From: an uncultured Prevotellaceae bacterium
GTDB lineage: Bacteria; Bacteroidota; Bacteroidia; Bacteroidales; Bacteroidaceae
Length of the DNA: 15,265 bases
Reading direction: 5' to 3'
Assembly (NCBI GenBank): GCA_945787625.1
Contig: CALZJL010000010.1
Location: 1 to 15,265, forward strand
Shown: positions 7,170 to 13,739 of the stretch, piece after piece
Layout of the letters: each line of letters begins with the position of its first letter
Position numbering within the stretch: position 1 is the first letter of the stretch
Translations under genes and position numbers: made by a program
The notes under the pieces: model-generated
Seen by the model: the letters and a program-made list of their open reading frames with translations, nothing else
Told to the model about the DNA's origin: nothing
The model's database searches: none

Positions 7170-8169
7170 ACCCCAGCCACTCCTCCTGCTCCTCCTGCTC
7201 CTCACCACCCTCACCTCATGCATCACCAACGAGCAGTACGACAACACCCCTCAGGGCAACTTCGACGCCCTATGGACCACCATCGACGAGCACTACTGCT
7301 TTCTCGACCTCAAGCAGAGCCAGCTCGGAGTAGACTGGGACGAAGTACGCGCACGCCACAACCCACGCATAGCCCACGACATGACATCGTCCCAACTCTT
7401 CGAAGTTCTCGCCTCCATGCTATCCGAGCTTCAAGACGGCCACGTCAACCTCAGCAGCGCAGCCGACCTCGGGCGCAACTGGTCATACTGGGAAGACTAT
7501 CCCACCAACTTCAGCAGCGAGCTCCAGCAGCAATATCTCGGGCACGACTACCGCATAGCCTCAGGCATCAAGTACCGTATCCTCGACGACAACGTAGGCT
7601 ATCTCGTCTACAACAGCTTCAGCAGCGCCATAGGCAGCGGCAACATCAGCGAAGCCCTCAACTATATGCGTCTCTGCAAAGGACTCATCATCGACATACG
7701 CAACAACGGAGGCGGTCAGCTCAGCAACGTCGAGACCCTGGCTTCACACTTCACCGAAGAAAAGACCCTCGTAGGCTATATCTCACACAAGAGAGGCCCC
7801 GGACGCAACGACTTCTCCACCCCCATGCCCGAATACATAAGCCCAAGCCCCGGCATACGCTGGCAAAAGCCCGTCATCATTCTCACCAACCGCCGCTGCT
7901 ACAGCGCAGCCAACACCTTCGTACGCAATATGCTATGCTTCCCCAACATACGCACCCTCGGCGACCAGACAGGCGGAGGAGGAGGAATGCCCTTCACCAG
8001 CGAGCTCCCCAACGGCTGGACAATACGCTTCAGCGCCTGCCCTCAATACGACACCAAGATGCAGCACATAGAGTTTGGCATTCCCCCCACCATACCCTGC
8101 CAGCAAAGCAGCCAAGACGCCGCCCAAGGCTACGACACCCTCATCGAGACCGCCCGCAGAGCCTTTTGA
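7156..8169 (+). CDS. S41-family peptidase, predicted lipoprotein
   Basis: A 337-aa serine protease of the S41 (C-terminal-processing/tricorn-core) family. The N-terminus is a lipoprotein signal: K5, a run of eight Leu (9-16) and lipobox LTSC with C22 as the acylated residue. A helical cap (~34-80) precedes the core. The core shows the family strand LIIDIRNNGGG (D180 to G187) and the nucleophile region NRRCYSAANTF with S250 as likely catalytic Ser, followed by GDQTGGGGG where the oxyanion/general-base loop normally sits. The usual Lys of the Ser/Lys dyad is not obvious, so the base may be supplied differently or the enzyme may be altered. No PDZ domain is visible, unlike CtpA. It likely acts on envelope proteins or peptides. 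Last gene of the topoisomerase operon; no plus-strand terminator is seen downstream. Confidence 0.85.
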   Translation: MAYSKPQPLLLLLLLLTTLTSCITNEQYDNTPQGNFDALWTTIDEHYCFLDLKQSQLGVDWDEVRARHNPRIAHDMTSSQLFEVLASMLSELQDGHVNLSSAADLGRNWSYWEDYPTNFSSELQQQYLGHDYRIASGIKYRILDDNVGYLVYNSFSSAIGSGNISEALNYMRLCKGLIIDIRNNGGGQLSNVETLASHFTEEKTLVGYISHKRGPGRNDFSTPMPEYISPSPGIRWQKPVIILTNRRCYSAANTFVRNMLCFPNIRTLGDQTGGGGGMPFTSELPNGWTIRFSACPQYDTKMQHIEFGIPPTIPCQQSSQDAAQGYDTLIETARRAF

Positions 8170-8199
8170 GCCACCCACATACAGGCAGAAATCCCAGAC

Positions 8200-8230
8200 A
8201 AAAAAAGGAGACTCCATTCAAGAAGCCTCC
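8200..8230 (-). terminator. Rho-independent terminator of the tRNA-Leu gene
   Basis: On the minus strand GGAGGCTTC pairs with GGAGTCTCC over nine positions (two G-U wobbles) around a 6-nt loop, followed at once by seven T. It starts 4 nt after the mature tRNA 3' end. Read on the plus strand it has no T-run, so it does not serve the S41 gene. Confidence 0.85.
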
Positions 8231-8234
8231 CTCG

Positions 8235-8316
8235 TACGCCTGATAGGACTCGAACCTACACGCATCGCTGCACCAGATCCTAAGTCTGGCGTGTCTACCA
8301 ATTCCACCACAAGCGC
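8235..8316 (-). tRNA. tRNA-Leu (anticodon UAG)
   Basis: An 82-nt class II tRNA that reads CUA and probably other CUN codons. The anticodon stem CCAGA/UCUGG encloses loop CUUAGGA, giving anticodon UAG. The D stem is GUG/CAC with loop AAUUGGUAGA. The long variable arm has a GCA/UGC stem with loop GCGA, and the T arm is GUAGG-UUCGAGU-CCUAU. The discriminator base is A, as leucyl-tRNA synthetase requires. CCA is not encoded. The acceptor stem GCGCUUG/CAGGCGU contains wobbles at 1-72 (G-U) and 5-68 (U-G), which is unusual. A dedicated promoter and terminator flank it, so it appears to be an intact single-gene unit. Confidence 0.95.
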
Positions 8317-8328
8317 AGGATTATGATG

Positions 8329-8359
8329 CAAAGGTATGACAAAAAATTCATTCTACCAA
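8329..8359 (-). promoter_or_regulatory. Promoter of the tRNA-Leu gene (-33 TTGG, -7 TACCTTTG)
   Basis: On the minus strand the -7 box TACCTTTG lies at 8336-8329, 12 nt before the mature 5' end. A TTGG at 8359-8356, about 20 nt upstream, is a plausible -33 element at normal Bacteroidetes spacing. Confidence 0.65.
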
Positions 8360-8401
8360 CTTTTAGGCACTAATAAATCGTCAAAAACCACAAATTATTT
8401 G

Positions 8402-8409
8402 TATCTTTG
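8402..8409 (+). promoter_or_regulatory. -7 promoter box for the lpxK operon
   Basis: TATCTTTG fits TAnnTTTG and lies 21 nt before the chosen lpxK ATG. It falls inside any longer reading from a TTG at 8407, which argues for the ATG at 8431. No clear -33 element is seen. Confidence 0.65.
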
Positions 8410-8430
8410 GACATCAAAACCAAGATAAAG

Positions 8431-9543
8431 ATGCCCAAACTGACACACATACACACATCACTCCTACCCCTGGCATGGCTATATGCCCTCGGTGTGCGTG
8501 TCAGAAACTACATGTTTGACACCGGCATAATCGAGAGCCGCACCTATCCGCTACCCGTCATCAGCATAGGCAACATCACCGCAGGCGGCACAGGCAAGAC
8601 CCCCCACGTCGAATACCTCATACGCCTACTCAGCCCCCATTACAGCACAGCAGTACTCAGCCGGGGCTACAAACGCAAGACCAGCGGATACCGCCGCGCC
8701 ACCCCGACAAGCACCCCCGAAGACATCGGCGACGAGCCCTGGCAGATAGCCAACAAATACCCCGACACCATCGTCGCCGTCGACGCAGACCGCCGCCACG
8801 GCATAGAGCAGCTCACCATGCCCACCGCAAGCCGCGGCACGCAAGTCATTCTGCTCGACGACGCCTACCAACACCGCTACGTCAAGCCAGGTCTGAACAT
8901 ACTACTCGTCAACTACCACAGACTCATAACCCACGACCACCTGCTCCCCGCAGGCAGACTGCGCGAGCCCGTCAAAAGCAAAAACCGAGCCGACATAATC
9001 ATCGTCACCAAATGTCCGGCAAACATCACCACCCGCAAACGCCACGAGATAGCACAAGAACTCCGACCCGATGCCACACAGCAACTATACTTCAGCAGCT
9101 ACACCTACGGCACGCTGCGCAACGCACACAGCCGCAAAGAGGCCACACTCAGCCAAATGTCATCAAACGAGATACTCCTCGTCGCAGGCATAGGCAACCC
9201 CCATCAGTTCGTAGACGACATGCAGCAACACCTGTCGCAGTTCACCACCCTAATCTACGCAGACCACCACAACTTCGACACAGACGACATCAACCATATC
9301 CGCCACACCCTACACACACTCAGCCCCGGCGCACAAATCATCACCACGGAAAAAGATGCAGCGCGGCTCGCCACATCACCAGGCATGGACGACCAGCTAA
9401 AGGAACACATCTGGATACTACCCATCGAAGTCCGTTTCATCGGAGACACCGACAAAGAGTTTAACCAAACAATCAAACAATATGTACAAGAAAATCTTAG
9501 AAACAGCAGCATGGCTCAAAGAGCAGATGCACACACAGCCTGA
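8431..9543 (+). CDS. lpxK: Tetraacyldisaccharide 4'-kinase (lipid A biosynthesis)
   Basis: A 370-aa inner-membrane-associated kinase that phosphorylates the 4' position of tetraacyldisaccharide-1-phosphate to make lipid IVA, the sixth step of the Raetz pathway. An N-terminal amphipathic/hydrophobic stretch (~10-29) should contact the membrane. The P-loop is GGTGKT at 52-57 (K56). Then come SRGYKRKTSGY, GDEPWQIA, and D143-D144-AYQHR, where other phyla usually have DDGFQHR; the AY form is common in Bacteroidetes. Next are LLPAGRLREP and TEKDAARL. The ATG at 8431 is preferred over an in-frame TTG at 8407 because that TTG lies inside the promoter box. The last 62 nt overlap punA in another frame. 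Operon with punA and thiL, an arrangement I recall from Bacteroides. Confidence 0.95.
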   Translation: MPKLTHIHTSLLPLAWLYALGVRVRNYMFDTGIIESRTYPLPVISIGNITAGGTGKTPHVEYLIRLLSPHYSTAVLSRGYKRKTSGYRRATPTSTPEDIGDEPWQIANKYPDTIVAVDADRRHGIEQLTMPTASRGTQVILLDDAYQHRYVKPGLNILLVNYHRLITHDHLLPAGRLREPVKSKNRADIIIVTKCPANITTRKRHEIAQELRPDATQQLYFSSYTYGTLRNAHSRKEATLSQMSSNEILLVAGIGNPHQFVDDMQQHLSQFTTLIYADHHNFDTDDINHIRHTLHTLSPGAQIITTEKDAARLATSPGMDDQLKEHIWILPIEVRFIGDTDKEFNQTIKQYVQENLRNSSMAQRADAHTA

Positions 9544-10291
9544 AATAGCCGTCATACTCGGCACAGGCCTTGGCGACCTCGCCAAAGAAATACAGAAAGA
9601 GCTCGTCATCGAATACAAAGACATACCCAACTTCCCCGTCAGCACCGTCGAAGGTCACAAAGGCTGTCTCATCTTCGGCAAGCTCGGCGACAAGGAAATC
9701 ATGGCCATGGACGGACGCTTCCACTACTACGAAGGCTACGACATGAAGACCGTCACCTTCCCCATACGCGTCATGCACGAAATCGGCATCAAGACCCTCT
9801 TCTTAAGCAACGCAGCAGGAGGCACCAACCCCAGCTATCGCATAGGAGACCTCATGATCATCACAGACCAGATCAACTTCATGCCCGAGAACCCCCTGCG
9901 CGGCGAAAACATACCCCAAGGGCCACGCTTCCCCGACATGGGTCACGCCTACGCCCCCGAGCTCATAGACCTTGCCGACGTCATCGCACGCGAGAAAGCC
10001 ATCAAAGTACGCCACGGCGTATACCTCGCCACCCAAGGCCCCACCTACGAGACCCCAGCCGAATACCGCATGTTTGCACACTGGGGAGCCGACGCCGTAG
10101 GCATGAGCACCGTCCCCGAAGTCATCGTAGCCCGCCACTGCGGCATACGCTGCTTCGGCGTCAGCATCATCACCGACCTTGGCGGCCACGCACAAATTAT
10201 GAAAGTAACACACGAAGACGTGCAGAAAGCAGCCGCCGAAGCACAACCACGCATGGCGGAAATCATGCGCGAAATGATAGCACGAAGCTGA
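9482..10291 (+). CDS. punA: Purine nucleoside phosphorylase (trimeric PNP type)
   Basis: A 269-aa cytosolic enzyme that splits purine (deoxy)nucleosides with phosphate into free base and (deoxy)ribose 1-phosphate, for purine salvage. Family motifs are complete: phosphate loop GTGLG (27-31), VEGHKG with H59, GRFHYYEG (78-85), SNAAGG (109-114), purine-site QGPTYET with E190, and GMSTVPE with M208. D232 in IITDLG occupies the place of Asn243 in mammalian PNP, which normally binds N7/O6 of 6-oxopurines. The start at 9482 is supported by the typical N-terminus (YKKILETAAWLKE) even though it overlaps lpxK by 62 nt. It ends in TGATG, overlapping thiL by 1 nt. Confident family; exact base preference open. 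Confidence 0.94.
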   Translation: MYKKILETAAWLKEQMHTQPEIAVILGTGLGDLAKEIQKELVIEYKDIPNFPVSTVEGHKGCLIFGKLGDKEIMAMDGRFHYYEGYDMKTVTFPIRVMHEIGIKTLFLSNAAGGTNPSYRIGDLMIITDQINFMPENPLRGENIPQGPRFPDMGHAYAPELIDLADVIAREKAIKVRHGVYLATQGPTYETPAEYRMFAHWGADAVGMSTVPEVIVARHCGIRCFGVSIITDLGGHAQIMKVTHEDVQKAAAEAQPRMAEIMREMIARS

Positions 10292-11367
10292 TGGAAATAT
10301 CAAAATTAGGAGAGTTCGGACTCATCAGACATCTGACCGACAACATCAAGACCAGTCAAGCGTCCACGCACAAAGGCGTGGGCGATGACTGCGCCGTAAT
10401 CACGTCACCCCAAGGCACCCAGACCCTCATCACCACCGACATGCTCATGGAGGGCGTACACTTCGACCTCACGTATATTCCCCTACGCCACCTCGGCTAC
10501 AAAGCCGTGATGGTCAACCTCAGCGACATCTACGCCATGAACGGCACCCCACGCCAGATTACCGTAAGCATGGCACTGAGCAAACGCTTCAGCGTCGAAG
10601 ACATCGAAGAGCTCTACACAGGCATACGCCTCGCATGCGAACGACACGGAGTCGACATCATCGGAGGCGACACCACCACATCGCTCACAGGCCTTGCCCT
10701 AAGCATCACAGCCATAGGCACCGCCCCCACAGAGCAGATATCATACCGCAGCGGAGCCAAAGAGACAGACCTCATCTGCGTCTCAGGCAACCTCGGCGCA
10801 GCCTACATGGGACTCCAGATACTCGAACGCGAGAAAGCCGTCTACAACCAGCAAGTCAAAGAAGCCCACGAACAGGCACAACGCACAGGCCGCAACCCCG
10901 ACGAGCTCATCGACGCCATACCCCAGCCCGAATTTGCAGGCAAAGAATACCTCATCGAACGCCAGATGAAGCCCGAAGCCCGACACGACATCATACAACG
11001 TCTGAGCCAGGCAGGCATTGTCCCCACCTCGATGATAGACATCTCCGACGGACTAAGCAGCGAACTCATACACATCTGCAAAGCCAGCAACTGCGGCTGC
11101 CGCATCTACGAAGAACGCATACCCCTCGACTACCAGACCGCAGTGGCCGCCGAAGAGTTCAGCATGAACGTCACCACCTGCGCCCTCAACGGAGGCGAAG
11201 ACTACGAACTCCTCTTTACCGTCCCCCTGACTAAGAACGACATCATACAAGAGATGGACGACGTAAAAGTCATAGGCTACATCACCGCCCCCACACTCGG
11301 CTACGCCCTCATCACACGCGATGGCAACGAGTTTGAACTAAAAGCACAAGGGTGGAATCCCCTCTAA
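10291..11367 (+). CDS. thiL: Thiamine-phosphate kinase
   Basis: A 358-aa kinase that converts thiamine monophosphate plus ATP into thiamine pyrophosphate, the last step of the pathway. It has the AIR-synthase/PurM-like fold: GVGDDCAV (D32, D33), TTDMLMEGVHF (48-58), NLSDIYAMNG (76-85), IIGGDT (123-128), DISDGL (250-255) and GGEDYELLF (301-309), all expected Mg-ATP and substrate motifs. An insert around residues 190-215 (NQQVKEAHEQAQRTGRNPDE) is typical of Bacteroidetes ThiL as far as I recall. Start codon follows punA in a TGATG overlap. No TPP riboswitch is present upstream, consistent with expression from the lpxK promoter. The stop codon abuts the stop of the convergent HhH gene with no gap. 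Confidence 0.95.
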   Translation: MEISKLGEFGLIRHLTDNIKTSQASTHKGVGDDCAVITSPQGTQTLITTDMLMEGVHFDLTYIPLRHLGYKAVMVNLSDIYAMNGTPRQITVSMALSKRFSVEDIEELYTGIRLACERHGVDIIGGDTTTSLTGLALSITAIGTAPTEQISYRSGAKETDLICVSGNLGAAYMGLQILEREKAVYNQQVKEAHEQAQRTGRNPDELIDAIPQPEFAGKEYLIERQMKPEARHDIIQRLSQAGIVPTSMIDISDGLSSELIHICKASNCGCRIYEERIPLDYQTAVAAEEFSMNVTTCALNGGEDYELLFTVPLTKNDIIQEMDDVKVIGYITAPTLGYALITRDGNEFELKAQGWNPL

Positions 11368-12333
11368 TCAATCAAACGACAGATAAGGCCTAAGCCTGAC
11401 AACATCGTCATGACTGAAATGCGGCAACCCTGCGAGCACATCAATGCTTGGCAGGGAGCCGTGTACACGGCGGTATGCCACAATCTCAGCAGCCCGATAA
11501 TACCCCATATAAGGGTGACGCATCAGCCTACGCTCGCTCATGTGGTTCACGTCAAGACGCTGCACAGCAGCCGAATCCCTCACCTCCAACCAAGCCAAAG
11601 CATCAGCAGGAAACCCCTCCAGCTCCAACAGCTGACGCACATCGACAAACCCACCAAGCCTCCTGCGAAAACGCACTATACGCGAAGCATTATAAACCCC
11701 AATCCCAGGCACCCTACACAACGTAGCACTATCCGCCACATTCACATCAATCACCACCCCATCATCAAACTTCTTAGGATAAGACGCACGCACACTATCG
11801 CGCCTCCCCTCTACACTATCGCGCCCCCTCACCACACTATCGCGCCCCCTCTCCGCACCCCCATAAGCACCATAGCCACCTCCACGTACCGGTCTCTCCC
11901 CCACAATCCCCGACTGAGCAACCAGACGATACCTCCGCCCTATACGCACCAGAGGACGCAAATGCTCCCATTGCTCCACCGTCATACGATACACCCTCGC
12001 AAAATCCTCCACCTCAGAGTAACGCCCACCCTTAGCCCTATACCTATATATAGCACGCACCTGAAACGGAGCGAGCCCAAGCCTCAGCAACATCGTGCTG
12101 TCAGCCTCATTAGGGTCAAACACAAAACTCTCCCACCTGTCAGGTTCCACAGCATAGTACCCCCCACTTCGCGCCGCAGTCCCAAGCCTCTCCAAGCCCT
12201 CAGACACCGACCCATCACGCCCGTTCCTATACTCCGACAAAAGCACCGCCCCAAGCACCACTCCAAGCAGCGACAAAACCACGAGCAGGAATCTACGCTG
12301 CATCGGAGAGAACCAGTTGCCACGTCCAGACAT
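11368..12333 (-). CDS. Membrane-anchored helix-hairpin-helix (ComEA-like) protein
   Basis: A 321-aa protein with an N-terminal transmembrane segment (~15-34) and three ComEA-like helix-hairpin-helix units: ~70-131 (FDPNEAD...), ~195-256 (IDVNVADSATLCRVPGIG) and ~260-319 (LDVNHMSERRLMRHPYMG). Such units bind DNA backbone without sequence preference; ComEA is the periplasmic DNA receptor of competence. This form, with FDPN and DVN repeat starts, is common in Bacteroidetes but its role is unproven. Between units one and two, residues 162-182 are a Gly/Arg-rich linker of three RGRDSV-type heptads. ATG at 12333 is preferred to the GTG at 12339. It lies 10 nt after the upstream transporter stop, so is probably last in that operon. 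A functional tie to comF in this window is only speculative. Confidence 0.8.
   Translation of the reverse strand: MSGRGNWFSPMQRRFLLVVLSLLGVVLGAVLLSEYRNGRDGSVSEGLERLGTAARSGGYYAVEPDRWESFVFDPNEADSTMLLRLGLAPFQVRAIYRYRAKGGRYSEVEDFARVYRMTVEQWEHLRPLVRIGRRYRLVAQSGIVGERPVRGGGYGAYGGAERGRDSVVRGRDSVEGRRDSVRASYPKKFDDGVVIDVNVADSATLCRVPGIGVYNASRIVRFRRRLGGFVDVRQLLELEGFPADALAWLEVRDSAAVQRLDVNHMSERRLMRHPYMGYYRAAEIVAYRRVHGSLPSIDVLAGLPHFSHDDVVRLRPYLSFD
11792..11846. repeat. 21-bp tandem repeat, three copies, in the HhH gene
   Basis: ACACTATCGCGCC recurs at 11792, 11813 and 11834, a 21-bp period. On the coding strand it encodes heptads (RGRDSVV, RGRDSVE, GRRDSVR) in the linker between HhH units. Gain or loss of a copy would stay in frame. 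Confidence 0.85.
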
Positions 12334-12343
12334 AAACACCCCC

Positions 12344-13717
12344 TCAGAAAATACCCAAAAGCCCCTGGACGAAGATCACCCCTATTGCCACAGGAGCCAC
12401 CCAACGCACCAGAAACATAAACACCCCAAACACCCTGCCAGGCAGCTCGCCACGATTAGTAATCTCATCGCGGACAAGGTCACGGTCCAGATACCACCCC
12501 GTAAACAACACGAGGAGCAATCCCCCCAAAGGCAGAATCACCTTAGACGACACAAAGTCAAACAAGTCAAACACCGTCATACCCCCGACAGTCCAACCAC
12601 TCAGCGGACCGAAACTCAAGCAGCACAACACCCCCAGACACATACACGACACCGACACCATCAGCGAAGCCCTACGGCGCGAAATATGAAATCGCTCGTA
12701 GACATACGCCGTCACCGACTCATGGAGCGACATAGCACTCGTCAACGCAGCCAGAAACAGCAAAATGTAAAACAAACCGCTAAACATATACCCCAGCCAC
12801 GGCACAGCATGGAAAGCCATGTTAAACACACTCGGCAAAGTGATAAACACCAGTCCCGGACCAGCATCAGCCTCGATGCCAGGCACCGAAAACACCGCAG
12901 GGAAAATTATAAACCCACTCAGCACCGCAACAAACGTATCAATCACAGCCACACTCATAGCCGACGACACCAACCGAGTCTTAGGATTGAAATAACTCGC
13001 ATACGTACACAAGCAGCCCATCGCCAACGACAGCGAGAAAAACGCCTGCCCCATAGCACTCAACACCACCGACACCGTAATCTTAGAAAAATCCGGCTTA
13101 AGCAGAAACCTCAGCCCATCATCAATACCAGGCATCGAAAACGCACAAACCACCAAGACCCCAATAATCAGCAGCAACATAGGCATCATCACCTTAGAAA
13201 AACGCTCGATACCACTCTGCACCCCACGCGCAATGACCAAATGCACAATAGCCATAAAAGCCGCCGCACACCCCAACGACCACCACGGATCAGACACGAA
13301 AGCCCCGAAATACTCAGCAAAATGATGTCCCTCACCCACACCATCGTCAACAAGATTACCCGCCAAGCTCTCCACCGAATAGAACAACGTCCACCCGCTC
13401 ACAACAATATAGTAGCTCAAAATCAGAAACGCCACCAGCACCCCCTGATACCCAATCACCCTCCACCACCGCCCCGGAGCCAACTTCCTGAAGCCATCAA
13501 TCATATTACTCTGCGTATGACGCCCGATGACAAACTCACACACCATGATAGGAATACCGATAATCAAGATACACACCAGATATATCAAGATAAACGCCGC
13601 CCCACCATTGTTGCCCACCTCAGTCGGGAAGCGCCACACATTGCCCAATCCCACAGCACTACCCGCTGCAGCAAAAATCGCCCCCATGCGACTGCCAAAA
13701 TTAACATGTTTTTCCAT
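12344..13717 (-). CDS. Sodium-dependent transporter, SNF/NSS family (second copy in operon)
   Basis: A 457-aa inner-membrane transporter of the sodium:neurotransmitter symporter family (LeuT fold), expected to import an amino acid or related amine with Na+. The unwound TM1 motif GSAVGLGN is at 19-26, followed by WRFPTEVGNNGGAAF. Sodium-site-2 residues in TM8 are kept (AALTSAMS, matching LeuT Ala351, Thr354, Ser355). About 11-12 hydrophobic segments can be counted, and the length fits the short bacterial NSS group (Tyt1, MhsT) rather than LeuT. Substrate cannot be read from sequence. It lies 22 nt after its paralogue, with no Shine-Dalgarno sequence in the gap, and 10 nt before the HhH gene. 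The paralogue is clearly similar along its whole length. Confidence 0.9.
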   Translation of the reverse strand: MEKHVNFGSRMGAIFAAAGSAVGLGNVWRFPTEVGNNGGAAFILIYLVCILIIGIPIMVCEFVIGRHTQSNMIDGFRKLAPGRWWRVIGYQGVLVAFLILSYYIVVSGWTLFYSVESLAGNLVDDGVGEGHHFAEYFGAFVSDPWWSLGCAAAFMAIVHLVIARGVQSGIERFSKVMMPMLLLIIGVLVVCAFSMPGIDDGLRFLLKPDFSKITVSVVLSAMGQAFFSLSLAMGCLCTYASYFNPKTRLVSSAMSVAVIDTFVAVLSGFIIFPAVFSVPGIEADAGPGLVFITLPSVFNMAFHAVPWLGYMFSGLFYILLFLAALTSAMSLHESVTAYVYERFHISRRRASLMVSVSCMCLGVLCCLSFGPLSGWTVGGMTVFDLFDFVSSKVILPLGGLLLVLFTGWYLDRDLVRDEITNRGELPGRVFGVFMFLVRWVAPVAIGVIFVQGLLGIF

Positions 13718-13739
13718 TACCTACACACGATGAAAGACT

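Noticed and set aside
7218..8243. Alternative plus-strand frame of 341 codons over the S41 gene
   Set aside because: Arg/His/Gln-rich frame shadow; the S41 protease motifs and lipobox are in the other frame.
8075..8326. Small open frame ending in a peptide like LIGLEPTRIAAPDPKSG
   Set aside because: This is the well-known false peptide obtained by translating across the antisense of a tRNA-Leu gene.
8407..8430. Upstream TTG start for lpxK
   Set aside because: The TTG lies inside the TATCTTTG promoter box, so it would not be in the mRNA; ATG at 8431 fits the family N-terminus.
10200..10291. TPP riboswitch upstream of thiL
   Set aside because: This is punA coding sequence directly overlapping the thiL start; no Thi-box sequence is visible.
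11388..11400. Small hairpin AGGC-CTAA-GCCT as a terminator for thiL
   Set aside because: Only 4 bp of stem and no T-run follows.
11410..12420. Plus-strand open frame of 336 codons opposite the HhH gene
   Set aside because: Low-complexity His/Pro/Thr translation; the minus strand encodes three HhH units and a membrane anchor.
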